Assembly (NCBI RefSeq): GCF_900156045.1 | Contig: NZ_FTMX01000001.1 | Coordinates: 124,001 to 188,000 of the forward strand | Direction of reading: 5' to 3' | Length of the DNA: 64,000 nt | Source of the DNA: Peribacillus simplex | GTDB lineage: Bacteria > Bacillota > Bacilli > Bacillales > DSM-1321 | Part shown: piece after piece, positions 1-8,833 of the stretch | Position numbering within the stretch: the stretch's first letter is position 1 | How the letters are laid out: each line of letters opens with the position of its first letter | Notes under the pieces: generated by a model | What the model was told of the DNA's origin: nothing | The model's input: only the letters and a program-made list of their open reading frames with translations | The model's database searches: none | Position numbers and translations under genes: made by a program

Positions 1-85
1 GCCCCTGCGGGTCCCGCTTTATGATGAACTGGACACTCGAATCGCAAAAGTTGCATTCACCATCAAATAAAATGACGGGATTCAT
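1..85 (-). CDS. DCC-family thiol-disulfide oxidoreductase-like protein (DUF393), 5' end only
   Basis: The first 28 codons read leftwards from an ATG at 85 and run off the window. They give MNPVILFDGECNFCDSS and continue through a short helix-like stretch ending in RDPQG. The D-G-x-C-x-x-C arrangement close to the N-terminus is the hallmark of the DCC (DUF393, YuxK-like) family, thought to be thioredoxin-fold redox proteins. An AGGAGG ribosome binding site lies at 93-98, correctly spaced. Only the start is visible, so the family call rests on the N-terminal motif alone. Confidence 0.8.
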   Translation of the reverse strand, partial: MNPVILFDGECNFCDSSVQFIIKRDPQG

Positions 86-470
86 GAACATTCCTCCTAT
101 AGAGAGACGTTATCATACTCATGCTTCTATAATACACTACCCGTTCTGGTAAGGCGAAAACGTATGGAACTGCTTGGAGTTTCGAAATTTTGGAAGTGAT
201 TGTTCGTTCCGGCAAGTCACTAAATGGGTGTGTGTGCCATAAGAAGGCCGCAATTGGCGGTTGGCCCCCTTGTTTAAGTTTCTGTTATCAAACTGTTATT
301 TTCCATTAACTATCCTGTAAACAAGCTATGGTATGGTAGATACTCCAATGAATTTCCTTTAGTAAAAAAGCCGGCAATCCTTTTTTAGAGGAAAGCCGGT
401 TTTTTCATTCAAACAATAATTAAGGATTAGGAGATATAACGAGCAGTTTCTTTAGAGGAGGTAAGATTTA
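86..470. other. Intergenic region between divergent genes
   Basis: No coding sequence was found in these 385 bases. They must hold the promoters of the leftward DCC gene and the rightward acyltransferase. The only clear structure is the hairpin at 363-406, listed separately. Confidence 0.5.
363..406. terminator. Terminator-like hairpin inside a divergent intergenic region
   Basis: An A6 run and the stem CCGGC are matched about 20 bases later by GCCGG and a T6 run, so the structure could stop transcription in either direction. Both flanking genes read away from it, so it does not follow any visible gene. It may close a short non-coding transcript or act as an attenuator of the acyltransferase. 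Confidence 0.55.
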
Positions 471-1442
471 ATGAAACGTGATCCTTATTTTGATAATGCG
501 AAAGCTGTTTTAATCGTACTAGTGGTTTTGGGACATACATTAGCTCGAATGGTAGAAGAAAACGAATGGATTTTAACTATCTATTTGTTTGTTTTTTCAT
601 TCCATATGCCAGCTTTTATTTTAGTATCCGGCTATTTTTCAAGAAAGATAAAAAGTAAAAAGGACCTCTGGGTGCTAATAAAGAAAATCGTAATTCCCTA
701 TGTAATATTCCAGGTGATTTATACCTTCTATTATCAGAAGTTATTTGATGAACCGATTGAATTCACAATATTGACTCCAAGATGGGCATTATGGTTCTTA
801 ATAAGCTTATTCTGTTGGAATATATTATTGTCAATATTTACTTCCAGGAAATATGGAATCGTTTTTTCGATAATTGTATCTCTAATAATCGGTTACATCG
901 GTGAAGTAAATGAATGGTTAAGTTTGTCGAGAACGTTCTTTTTCTTTCCTTTCTTTTTAATTGGACATTTTTTAGAAAAAGATCATTTTGAATGGGTTAA
1001 AAAGAAAAGTAATGCCCTAATTGGCTGGGGACTACTAGGGTTAATCTTTGCCGGCATTTATTTCTATGGTGAAATTACTTGGAGGGAATGGTTTTATGGC
1101 CGTTTAGGTTATAAGGAATTAATGGAAGGTCCCATTGCCCTCGGTTTTATATATAAGTTGATCGTTTATTTAATCATGGGAGCGGCAACTTATTGTTTTC
1201 TTTGTATTGTTCCTAGAAAGCATACATTTTTTACTGAAATTGGATCGATTACATTAGTTATTTATCTTTTTCATATGTTTATCCTGGAATATGTTTATAA
1301 CTCATTTATTTATGATTGGATCAAAGAAAGCGGCCAATATTATGTTTTATTAGTCATATCTGTAACGATTATATTTATATTATCAAGAAAACCGATTGTA
1401 AAAGTGGAATGTATGTTATTAGGAATGAAAATGAAAACATAA
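471..1442 (+). CDS. Membrane acyltransferase (acyltransferase 3 / fucose 4-O-acetylase-like)
   Basis: A 323-residue integral membrane protein with about ten hydrophobic segments. It opens with RDPYFDNAKAVLIVLVVLGH, the D-x-A-K...GH signature of the acyltransferase-3 family, followed by SFHMPAFILVSGYF; family members use the N-terminal histidine and arginines to move acyl groups from acyl-CoA to sugars or other surface molecules. The acceptor cannot be told from sequence. The ATG start is supported by AGAGGAGG about 8 bases upstream. The gene stands alone, between the hairpin at 363-406 and a terminator at 1570. Confidence 0.8.
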   Translation: MKRDPYFDNAKAVLIVLVVLGHTLARMVEENEWILTIYLFVFSFHMPAFILVSGYFSRKIKSKKDLWVLIKKIVIPYVIFQVIYTFYYQKLFDEPIEFTILTPRWALWFLISLFCWNILLSIFTSRKYGIVFSIIVSLIIGYIGEVNEWLSLSRTFFFFPFFLIGHFLEKDHFEWVKKKSNALIGWGLLGLIFAGIYFYGEITWREWFYGRLGYKELMEGPIALGFIYKLIVYLIMGAATYCFLCIVPRKHTFFTEIGSITLVIYLFHMFILEYVYNSFIYDWIKESGQYYVLLVISVTIIFILSRKPIVKVECMLLGMKMKT

Positions 1443-1866
1443 CAGAATTTTAATCATGTAATTGAGGATAGGTTTAATAAGGCTGGTTTAAACTAGATGA
1501 ATCAGAATCTGAAGGAAACTGTCCAAAAAATTATATTTCATATTAGTAATGTAATGATCAAGCACCTAGCCCTTCAGTTTGAAGGGTTTTTTCATGAAAA
1601 GATATTGTCATGCAGGAGGGCTCCATTTTGGTGATTTACAATTTAAAAGGGGAATCTTTTTTGTTTGAATGGATCCTCCCACTAAAAGGGCAATACCCCT
1701 TAAAAAGTTATTTCAGGAAAGAAAATGAAGGTCATTAACCGAAATGTTTCCAAAATTATTAAAGGGTAATTACTTTTGTATTTCACTTTCAATAAAACAT
1801 CTTTTAACTTTCAGATTTATTTTATTATGACTATATAAGATTTTACTATCATTAAAGGAGAGGCAT
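1443..1866 (+). other. Intergenic region before the carboxypeptidase gene
   Basis: This 424-base stretch holds the acyltransferase terminator at 1570-1592 and presumably the promoter of the next gene. I see no further gene or repeat. Confidence 0.4.
1570..1592 (+). terminator. Intrinsic terminator after the acyltransferase gene
   Basis: CCCTTCA and TGAAGGG pair around a three-base loop and are followed by six T residues. Confidence 0.7.
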
Positions 1867-2976
1867 ATGAGAAAGTTTTTCTTCATCTTCATCTTGGCTT
1901 TAATCCCCTTCGCCTCTACGACTGTAAGTGCAGAATCTGACTTACCTCTCAATAGTGAAGCAGGGATCATTATTGATGCGAAAAGCGGGAATGTATTATA
2001 CGAAAAAAATATGAATAAAAGGATGTATCCAGCCAGTCTAACGAAAGTTGCCACTGCTATATATGCTATAGAACACGGGGATCAGAATGAACTGGTGACG
2101 ATAAGCAAAAAAGCAGCGGAGGCAGACGGGTCTTCGGTATTTATTGAACCTGGGGAGGAAATAGAGCTTTCCAAATTAATTGCAGGAATGCTGATCAACT
2201 CCGGAAATGATGCAGCCATCGCAATTGCCGAGCATATGTCTGGCAGTGAAAAACTGTTCATGGAAGATTTGAATGAGTTTTTAAGAAAAGAAGTGAACGT
2301 CACCGATACTCATTTTACTAATCCCCATGGATTATTTGACAAAGACCATGTAACGACAGCCAGTGACCTTGCGAAAATTACCCAATATGCAATGAAAAAT
2401 GAAACGTTCCGTGAGTACTTTGGGAAGAAGGCGTTACCATGGGAAGTGGAAACATGGGACACAACTCTAGTTACCCATCATAAAATGTTAAAGGGCGAAC
2501 TCCCCTATCAGGGAATAACCGGCGGGAAAACCGGTTTCGTCAGTAAATCCGGTTACACCCTGATTTCTACTGCCACTAGGGGAGAACAGGACTTGATTGC
2601 CGTCACTCTGAAAGCTCCTTCGGACAAGGTTGCCTACTCTGATACTGAGCTTTTATTCAACTATGGCTTTAACAACTTTAAATCAGGCAAAATTGATAAA
2701 AAAAGCAAACTTTTTTCAGCGGACTATTCTAATTCCTACACGCTGAACGAAGACTTATACTATACTCATTTAATCAGTGATCAACCTAGTCTTAAAACGA
2801 GTAATGATGGAATTCTTTCAATCATGAACCAAGAAGGGGAAGCAATAGAATCCTTTGACCTTAAAAAGGTCGCTGATGTCAGGAACACAGTATTGCCTGC
2901 CCCGATTAAAAAAGAAACAATCAATGATAAGCCAATAAAATTTTCTGTCCCATTTCTAGGATTGGGAGGATTTTAG
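1867..2976 (+). CDS. D-alanyl-D-alanine carboxypeptidase, DacF-like (peptidase S11)
   Basis: A 369-residue exported penicillin-binding protein that trims the terminal D-alanine of peptidoglycan stem peptides. The first about 22 residues form a Sec signal peptide ending in SAES. The three active-site motifs of S11 peptidases are in order: SLTK at residues 57-60, SGN at 112-114 and KTG at 221-223. The C-terminal region after residue 260 matches the beta-rich domain of DacF/DacA-type enzymes, but the final residues do not form an obvious amphipathic anchor. Start ATG is preceded by AAAGGAGAGG. The gene is monocistronic, with a strong hairpin terminator at 3061. Confidence 0.92.
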   Translation: MRKFFFIFILALIPFASTTVSAESDLPLNSEAGIIIDAKSGNVLYEKNMNKRMYPASLTKVATAIYAIEHGDQNELVTISKKAAEADGSSVFIEPGEEIELSKLIAGMLINSGNDAAIAIAEHMSGSEKLFMEDLNEFLRKEVNVTDTHFTNPHGLFDKDHVTTASDLAKITQYAMKNETFREYFGKKALPWEVETWDTTLVTHHKMLKGELPYQGITGGKTGFVSKSGYTLISTATRGEQDLIAVTLKAPSDKVAYSDTELLFNYGFNNFKSGKIDKKSKLFSADYSNSYTLNEDLYYTHLISDQPSLKTSNDGILSIMNQEGEAIESFDLKKVADVRNTVLPAPIKKETINDKPIKFSVPFLGLGGF

Positions 2977-3060
2977 AACTCGTTACTAAAGAAACTCACT
3001 GACTGGCTATCAGAGGCGTTGCTGTCTATACATACCCAGCTTATAATTAATATAAATAAT

Positions 3061-3104
3061 AAGAGAGTGCACTTATCATTCATGTGATAAGTGTACTCTT
3101 TTTT
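3061..3104 (+). terminator. Strong intrinsic terminator after the carboxypeptidase gene
   Basis: GAGTGCACTTATCA is matched by TGATAAGTGTACTC across a short loop and followed by six T residues. An open frame begins inside this hairpin at 3084, which argues against that codon being the real start of the DUF3189 gene downstream. Confidence 0.85.
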
Positions 3105-3209
3105 ATGATGATAACAGGACAGGAATATTCTTATAAAAGTACCGTAACCGAATTGGAAATGGAGTATATGACCATAATAGTGTTAAATAAAACTATTAGG
3201 GATGATTTC

Positions 3210-3722
3210 ATGATGTATATCTATAATGATTATGGGGGTACACATACCACGTCGTTGGCTGCCGCATATCATTTAAAACAATTACCACAATCGGAAAGAA
3301 AATTAACGTCGGAAGAAATATTACATGTAAAATATTTTAATAAATTAACGAAAGAAGATGCTGGAAAGCTAATTTTTCGCGGGATCGATGAAGATGGCAA
3401 CTCAGTTTATACAATTGGACATAAAAGAGAAAAACTTGTGGTTCCATCATTAAAAGAATTGACTTTACTACTAGAAGAGAAATTTCATTTTAACGAAGTA
3501 ATAGTATTCTCCAATACATCCCCAACCGTACCTATTGCCATGTCTATAGGGGGATATTTATCAAGAGCACTAAAAATTGATTTTATAGGTGTACCATTAT
3601 TGCTTATAGGTGCCAAACAATGCTGTGATAATATTTTTCGGCTGGTTGAAAATACGAAACAAATCGGGAAAGCAGCGAATGGGGAAAAAGTAATTATATT
3701 GGAAAATGAGGTATATAAGTAA
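3210..3722 (+). CDS. DUF3189 family protein
   Basis: About 170 residues, starting at one of two adjacent ATGs (3210 or 3213). The protein opens MMYIYNDYGGTHTTSLAAAY, as DUF3189 proteins of Bacillaceae do, with a G-G-T-H-T-T loop that may bind a ligand. The function is unknown. The open frame extends upstream to 3084, but that part covers the previous gene's terminator and does not look like protein, so the shorter form is chosen. The ribosome binding site is weak (TTAGGGATG). A cysteine pair (CC) lies near residue 141. It is followed by its own terminator. Confidence 0.75.
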   Translation: MMYIYNDYGGTHTTSLAAAYHLKQLPQSERKLTSEEILHVKYFNKLTKEDAGKLIFRGIDEDGNSVYTIGHKREKLVVPSLKELTLLLEEKFHFNEVIVFSNTSPTVPIAMSIGGYLSRALKIDFIGVPLLLIGAKQCCDNIFRLVENTKQIGKAANGEKVIILENEVYK

Positions 3723-3763
3723 TCCTATATAAATTTTAATAAACTTAAATGTCGATATATATT

Positions 3764-3791
3764 AAGTCAACAATTGATGTTGGCTTTTTTG
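3764..3791 (+). terminator. Intrinsic terminator after the DUF3189 gene
   Basis: AGTCAACA and TGTTGGCT pair with one G-U, followed by six T residues. Confidence 0.7.
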
Positions 3792-3999
3792 TTATGTTTC
3801 TGGATGGTGCATAACAAGGATTTCTGTACTAACGTTGTAAATGCCAAAAACCTGATTCTTCCTCTTTTGGTTTGAATAGTAACAACCGTTTTATTACTTT
3901 GACTTTCTATCCTATATTTGGAACTTTTAACCTTTATTTAATTTATTTAAATACTTGAAAATAAAATTTATTTGAATTAGAATTAGTTTCGTGCCTAGT

Positions 4000-4014
4000 T
4001 GATAATAATTATCA
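4000..4014 (+). promoter_or_regulatory. Fur box (7-1-7 inverted repeat)
   Basis: TGATAAT-A-ATTATCA is a perfect 7-1-7 inverted repeat and equals the core Fur-box consensus known from Bacillus. It lies 34 bases before the start codon of the binding-protein gene. The probable promoter has TTAGAA at 3979-3984 and a GATAAT -10 overlapping the left half-site, so Fur with iron would block RNA polymerase. It implies that the operon to 10662 is switched on by iron limitation. The site is seen in the sequence; the control is inferred from the known Fur motif. Confidence 0.82.
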
Positions 4015-4047
4015 ATCTCAATAGGGGTGAAAAGGGGAGTTATCATT

Positions 4048-5634
4048 TTGAGGAAAATATTATTTTTATTCGTTGCTGTACTTTTAATTGTAACTGGATG
4101 CTCACAATCAAATGAGTCATCATCTTCAAGTACTTCAAAACCTGAATCAGATGGTAAGAAAATTGTGAAAATCGGGTGGCAAAACAGTGGTTTCCCATCA
4201 CCGTTTACATTTGATACAAATGGTCCGGGTGGATTTTTACGTAACTCATTTTTATTTGATACGTTAACTTGGAAGGATGATACTGGGGTTATTCCTTGGT
4301 TAGCATCATCTTGGGAAGTATCAGAAGATAATTTGGAATATACATTTACATTAGAAAAAGATGTAACATTCCATGACGGAGAATCATTAACAGCTGATGA
4401 TGTAGTATTCTCCTATAACTATTTTAAAGAAAATACTTTTCAATGGAATGCAGATATGACAAAAGTCGCCTCAGCAGAAAAAATTTCTGACCATGAAGTG
4501 AAAATTACTCTAGCAGAGCCGTATGTTCCGTTCATTTCTGAAATTGCTGGTAAGTTACCGATCATTCCAGAACATATCTGGTCAAAAGTTGAACAACCAT
4601 TAGAGTATCAAGAGGATGAAGCTTTAATTGGCTCAGGTCCATTTACACTTGATAGCTATGATTCAGCAACAGGTAATTATAAATTTGCGAAAAACGAAGA
4701 CTACTTTAAAGGTGACGTGACAGTGGATGAAGTTCAATATTTAGCAACTGAAAACCGTATGTTATCTTTACAAAACAAAGAAATCGATGGCGGTATGACA
4801 TTTAACTATACAGAAGTGCAACAGCTTGAAAAATTAGGCTATGACGTTCTGAAAAGCGAACCTACTGGTAGCGCCGTTCGTATCGTTTTCAACTTAGAAA
4901 ACGAACAATTACGTGATAAAAATCTGCGTCAAGCGATTGCTTATGCATTAAATCGTGCTTCAATTGCTGAAAAATTAACTGGTAACTCAAAAGTAATGGT
5001 TGGTAGTGCAGGTGTTATCCCGCCAGATTCAACTTGGTATAAAGAAGACGTGAAACAATATGATTACAATGTTGAACAAGCAAATGCCATCCTGGATAAG
5101 CTCGGATACAAGAAAAATGATGCAGGTGTCCGTGAAGATTTAGATTTAAGCGTACTAGTTTCTTCAACTTCTCAAGAAGCTGAATTAATGAAATCAATGC
5201 TTGCTGATGTTGGGGTTGATCTTGATATTCAAACAGTCGACTCAGCAACATTCTCAACGGCCATGGCTGAAGGGAAATATGATATGACAATTACAGGGCA
5301 TATCGGTTTAAGCGGTGACCCAGACTTCTTACGTTTATGGTTTAGCGGTCAAGCCAGTAACTCTCTAGCTGGTAAAGGCGTATTCGATAACGAAGAGTTC
5401 CAAGAGCTTGCAAGTCTTCAATTGAAACAAGGAAATGAAGCAGAGCGTAAAGCTACAGTTGATGAAATGCAAGATATTTTAGCAGAAGAATTACCAACAC
5501 TTGTGTTATACCACCGTCCATTCTACTACGTGTATGATTCAAGCGTATTTGCTGGCTGGTTCAATACCCGTGGCGGTATTGCGGATGGTATTCCATTAAC
5601 TGATAACAAAGCAGTATTTGTGGATTACAAATGA
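4048..5634 (+). CDS. Solute-binding lipoprotein of a nickel/peptide-type ABC importer (SBP family 5)
   Basis: A 528-residue extracytoplasmic binding protein. A TTG start at 4048 is chosen over GTG at 4027, because GGGGAG at 4034-4039 is spaced correctly for it and the protein then begins MRKILFLF with a normal lipoprotein signal; the lipobox LIVTGC puts the lipidated cysteine at residue 18. The mature part is a typical SBP_bac_5 fold, with the VTFHDGE-like stretch, a long hinge and LRQAIAYALNR. This family binds di- and oligopeptides, nickel, or metal-metallophore complexes; the ligand cannot be read from sequence. The Fur box upstream points to a metal or metallophore. It overlaps the next gene by four bases (ATGA). 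Confidence 0.88.
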   Translation: MRKILFLFVAVLLIVTGCSQSNESSSSSTSKPESDGKKIVKIGWQNSGFPSPFTFDTNGPGGFLRNSFLFDTLTWKDDTGVIPWLASSWEVSEDNLEYTFTLEKDVTFHDGESLTADDVVFSYNYFKENTFQWNADMTKVASAEKISDHEVKITLAEPYVPFISEIAGKLPIIPEHIWSKVEQPLEYQEDEALIGSGPFTLDSYDSATGNYKFAKNEDYFKGDVTVDEVQYLATENRMLSLQNKEIDGGMTFNYTEVQQLEKLGYDVLKSEPTGSAVRIVFNLENEQLRDKNLRQAIAYALNRASIAEKLTGNSKVMVGSAGVIPPDSTWYKEDVKQYDYNVEQANAILDKLGYKKNDAGVREDLDLSVLVSSTSQEAELMKSMLADVGVDLDIQTVDSATFSTAMAEGKYDMTITGHIGLSGDPDFLRLWFSGQASNSLAGKGVFDNEEFQELASLQLKQGNEAERKATVDEMQDILAEELPTLVLYHRPFYYVYDSSVFAGWFNTRGGIADGIPLTDNKAVFVDYK

Positions 5635-6611
5635 TTAAAAAAATATTGACGCTATACGGATCAGTATTTGTCATATTATTATTACTCAATTTCTTTCTCC
5701 CCCGACTTATGCCGGGGGGGCCGATTGAGTATTTGGATGGCCAGGATAGTGGGCCGATGCTAACCGAAGCACAAAGGGCTTCCATGGTTGAATATTACAA
5801 CCTCGATGCTTCATTAGGTGATCAATTTATCGATTATCTAGGAGGTCTCCTGCATATGGATTTCGGCTATTCTTTTTCTTATAAGGAGCCAGTTACTGAT
5901 ATAGTATTAAATCATTTACCGTACACGTTATGGATTGTAGGGATTTCAACAAGTCTTTCATTAATCATCGGAATACTTTTTGGTTTATGGTCGGGCTGGT
6001 TCCATTTTAAACGTGGTGATCGGCGCTTTATGCTAACCATGATGGCAGTCGGGGCATTGCCTGAATTTTTAATGGGAATGATTTTATTATTAGTATTCGC
6101 TGTTTATTTGGGTTTTCTGCCCATGAGCGGTGCAAGTGAACCATTTTTAAGCTCGGATTCATGGTGGACGGTCATTGCCGACTACGCTCAGCATGCTGCG
6201 CTACCGATTATCACATTAACGATTGTAAGTATTTCAAGTACATACTTGTTAGTAAGAAATGAAACGATTCAAGTAATTTCTTCACCATTTATTGAATTTG
6301 CGAAAATGAAAGGTATTAAACGAAATCGCTTAGTGTATCGCCATATTTTAAAAAATGCACTACTGCCGATTTTTACATTAATGATGATTCGTATAGGTAC
6401 ACTATTTACTGGCGCTATTTTTGTAGAAACATTGTTTTCTTACCCCGGGATAGGAAAGCTGTTAAAAGAGGCAGTGTTATCAAGGGACTATCCGTTAATG
6501 CATGGACTGTTTTTTGTATTTTCAGCAATCATCCTGTTTTTCAATGCTTTAGCAGATTTCCTATATCCGAAGCTAGACCCGCGTGTTAAGGGAGGAAATA
6601 AAAATGAATAA
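5631..6611 (+). CDS. ABC importer permease, DppB/NikB type
   Basis: A 326-residue membrane protein with six predicted membrane spans and the BPD_transp_1 EAA loop near residues 220-245 (EFAKMKGIKRNRLVYRHILK). The N-terminal part carries PRLMPGGP, close to the P-G-D/G-P motif of DppB/OppB-type permeases. It would form one half of the channel with the permease domain of the next gene. Start overlaps the previous stop (ATGA), and the end overlaps the next gene by eight bases, so the three are translationally coupled. Confidence 0.9.
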   Translation: MIKKILTLYGSVFVILLLLNFFLPRLMPGGPIEYLDGQDSGPMLTEAQRASMVEYYNLDASLGDQFIDYLGGLLHMDFGYSFSYKEPVTDIVLNHLPYTLWIVGISTSLSLIIGILFGLWSGWFHFKRGDRRFMLTMMAVGALPEFLMGMILLLVFAVYLGFLPMSGASEPFLSSDSWWTVIADYAQHAALPIITLTIVSISSTYLLVRNETIQVISSPFIEFAKMKGIKRNRLVYRHILKNALLPIFTLMMIRIGTLFTGAIFVETLFSYPGIGKLLKEAVLSRDYPLMHGLFFVFSAIILFFNALADFLYPKLDPRVKGGNKNE

Positions 6612-8118
6612 GGTCTATAAGCTGCCGATTATAGTAATTGGTATGTTATTTATAGTAGCTTTTATTGGTCCATTTTTTGTTCCGTTTGATCCCTTTTCAT
6701 ATGATGCCGCTTCCTTTTTAAGCCCATCCGCCAATCACTGGCTTGGAACGAATAGATTAGGACAGGATATTTTAAGTCAATTAATCTATGGGACACGCAC
6801 TAGTATTTTAATTGGGTTATGCATTGCTGCCTGCTCGACAATTTTAGTTGTAGTACTAGGTTTATTAGCAGGGTATTTTCCTATATTGGATAAAGTCATT
6901 AATGGCGTTGCGAACGTTTTATTAGTACTGCCTAATTTGCTATTGATCTTAATCATCATGTCGTTCACTGGTGGTGGTATGGCACAGCTTGTCATTATAT
7001 TAAGCTTGCTGTCATGGCCTTCGTATATGCGGATAGTGCGGTCGGCTGTCCTTACATTGAAGGAACGGGAATTCGTGAAAGCTTCCCAATTATTCGGCGG
7101 TAATTCCTTATATATCTTACGTGCACACATATTGCCACACTTACGACCAATAGTGAAGACAAAATTTATCTTAACATGTAAGTCAGCGATATTGACGGAA
7201 GCGGGCCTGGCATTTTTAGGACTTGGTGACCCGAATTTTATTTCATGGGGAAGCATGTTAAATGAAGCATTTTCACAGCCATCCATTTTCTTGAATTCAA
7301 GCTGGACTTGGATTGTTATCCCCCCAGTGCTATTCCTTACAATTTTAACAATGAGCTTAGCGTTTTTACTTGAGGAAAAAACGAAGAAACCTTCAAAACT
7401 GAAAAAGGTAACAATTGATACGATTCAGAATGAGGTAGATGATTTAGCCGCCTATCATGTCAATATTGCCTTTGAAAAGAAAAAGGTTGTATCGGATGTT
7501 TCGTTCCAAATTAAAAGCGGGGAAATTGTGAGCCTGATTGGTCCTTCAGGTTCAGGCAAGACGACTTTAGCTCGGGCGATGTACGGATTATTACCAACTG
7601 ATGCATGGTCAGGAGATATCCAATATGATGGACAATCCGTTAGAAATCCACGCTTTGCCAATGATTGTTACTGGAAAACGTGTGCCTATATTTATCAAGA
7701 TGCCCGTTCAGCATTTAACCCATTATTGAAACTGAAGGATCAGTTCTTGGAAATTGGGATAACGATGGAGCAGTCAGTTACAGCTGTGGAAGAAGTATCT
7801 CTGCCTAAAAATATTTTAGAAAAGTATCCGCATGAATGTTCGGGCGGGATGCTAAGTCGGGCGTTAATTGCATTAGCTTTCGCCAATAAGCCGAAATTTA
7901 TTATTGCGGATGAATGTACGAGTGCACTTGATCCGATTTTAAAGAAAGAAATAGTTCTTTTGCTAGAGGAAAAAGTGAGAGCCTACAATATTAGCTTATT
8001 ATTTATAACGCATGATATGGACGTAGCCTATGCCATTTCAGATCGTACGCTATCAATCGTTGATGGGCATGTGGAAGAGGAGGTATTATTCAATGCTCGA
8101 GGTTCGCAATTTATGTAA
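6604..8118 (+). CDS. Fused permease-ATPase of the ABC importer (DppC-like plus DppD-like)
   Basis: A 504-residue protein joining two parts that are normally separate. Residues 1-260 form a DppC/NikC-type permease (DPFSYDAASFLSPS, then HWLGTNRLGQDILSQLIYG, EAA loop near 165-185). Residues from about 280 form an ABC ATPase: Walker A GPSGSGKT near 313, a degenerate signature CSGGM near 412, Walker B FIIADE near 433 and a switch histidine in ITHD. The reading frame is continuous with no internal start that would split it, so this is a true fusion. Start ATG 6604 is preceded by GGAGG at 6591-6595. Confidence 0.88.
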   Translation: MNKVYKLPIIVIGMLFIVAFIGPFFVPFDPFSYDAASFLSPSANHWLGTNRLGQDILSQLIYGTRTSILIGLCIAACSTILVVVLGLLAGYFPILDKVINGVANVLLVLPNLLLILIIMSFTGGGMAQLVIILSLLSWPSYMRIVRSAVLTLKEREFVKASQLFGGNSLYILRAHILPHLRPIVKTKFILTCKSAILTEAGLAFLGLGDPNFISWGSMLNEAFSQPSIFLNSSWTWIVIPPVLFLTILTMSLAFLLEEKTKKPSKLKKVTIDTIQNEVDDLAAYHVNIAFEKKKVVSDVSFQIKSGEIVSLIGPSGSGKTTLARAMYGLLPTDAWSGDIQYDGQSVRNPRFANDCYWKTCAYIYQDARSAFNPLLKLKDQFLEIGITMEQSVTAVEEVSLPKNILEKYPHECSGGMLSRALIALAFANKPKFIIADECTSALDPILKKEIVLLLEEKVRAYNISLLFITHDMDVAYAISDRTLSIVDGHVEEEVLFNARGSQFM

Positions 8119-8821
8119 AAAGTTCGGAAATAATGTTGTGTTGGAAGATGTGAATTTTTGTGTAGGAAGAGAAGAATTTATTTGTTTACTTGGTGAGTCG
8201 GGTTCTGGCAAGTCCACGATTGCTGAGCTGTTAATTGGATTAAATGAACCGTGTCAAGGCGAGATGTGCTGGGCAGAAGACTCGAGTAACTTCACACAAT
8301 ATGTTTATCAAAATCCAGACCGCTCCTTCAACCCATTTTGGTCAATGGAACAAAGCTTAATGGAGCCGCTTTTACTACAAAAGTATTCAAAGAAATCAGC
8401 ATTAAAGAAAATTACTTCGATGATGAACCATGCAGGATTGCCACTGGAGCTTCTGAAAAATATGCCGAGCCAATGCTCTGGCGGACAAAAGCAGCGTATG
8501 GCCATCATTCGCGCATTACTATGTAACCCGCGCCTATTAATTGCCGATGAAATAACATCTGCGTTAGATCCACAAACAGAAAGAACGATAATTGAATTGC
8601 TAAAAAAATTTCAAAGCTCTTACCATATGAGTGTTTTATACATTACGCATCGTATTCAAGCCATTGAAGATGTAGCAGACCGAGTTTTAGTGTTGGAGAA
8701 GGGAAGCATTGTTGAAAGTGGAACGGCTGTAGAGGTATTAAAAAATCCTCAGCACCCTTACACAAAAAATCTTCTGGAAGCATGTCTGTATTTCGAAAAA
8801 AGAAAGAAATCTATAGTTTAG
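8093..8821 (+). CDS. ABC importer ATPase, DppF/NikE type
   Basis: A 242-residue ATP-binding subunit with Walker A GESGSGKS near residue 35, signature CSGGQ near 127, Walker B LLIADE near 148 and the H-loop ITHR. It would pair with the ATPase half of the fusion protein. The start at 8093 (MLEVRNLCKKFG) is chosen because GAGGAGG precedes it and the family begins there; it overlaps the fusion gene by 26 bases. Family members often have a C-terminal peptide-importer extension (oligo_HPY); here only a short HPYTKNLLEA tail is present. Confidence 0.9.
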   Translation: MLEVRNLCKKFGNNVVLEDVNFCVGREEFICLLGESGSGKSTIAELLIGLNEPCQGEMCWAEDSSNFTQYVYQNPDRSFNPFWSMEQSLMEPLLLQKYSKKSALKKITSMMNHAGLPLELLKNMPSQCSGGQKQRMAIIRALLCNPRLLIADEITSALDPQTERTIIELLKKFQSSYHMSVLYITHRIQAIEDVADRVLVLEKGSIVESGTAVEVLKNPQHPYTKNLLEACLYFEKRKKSIV

Positions 8822-8833
8822 GAGGAAGAATGA

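Noticed and set aside
3084..3209. N-terminal extension of the DUF3189 protein
   Set aside because: It starts in the terminator hairpin of the previous gene and lacks a ribosome binding site; the family begins at MYIYNDYGG.
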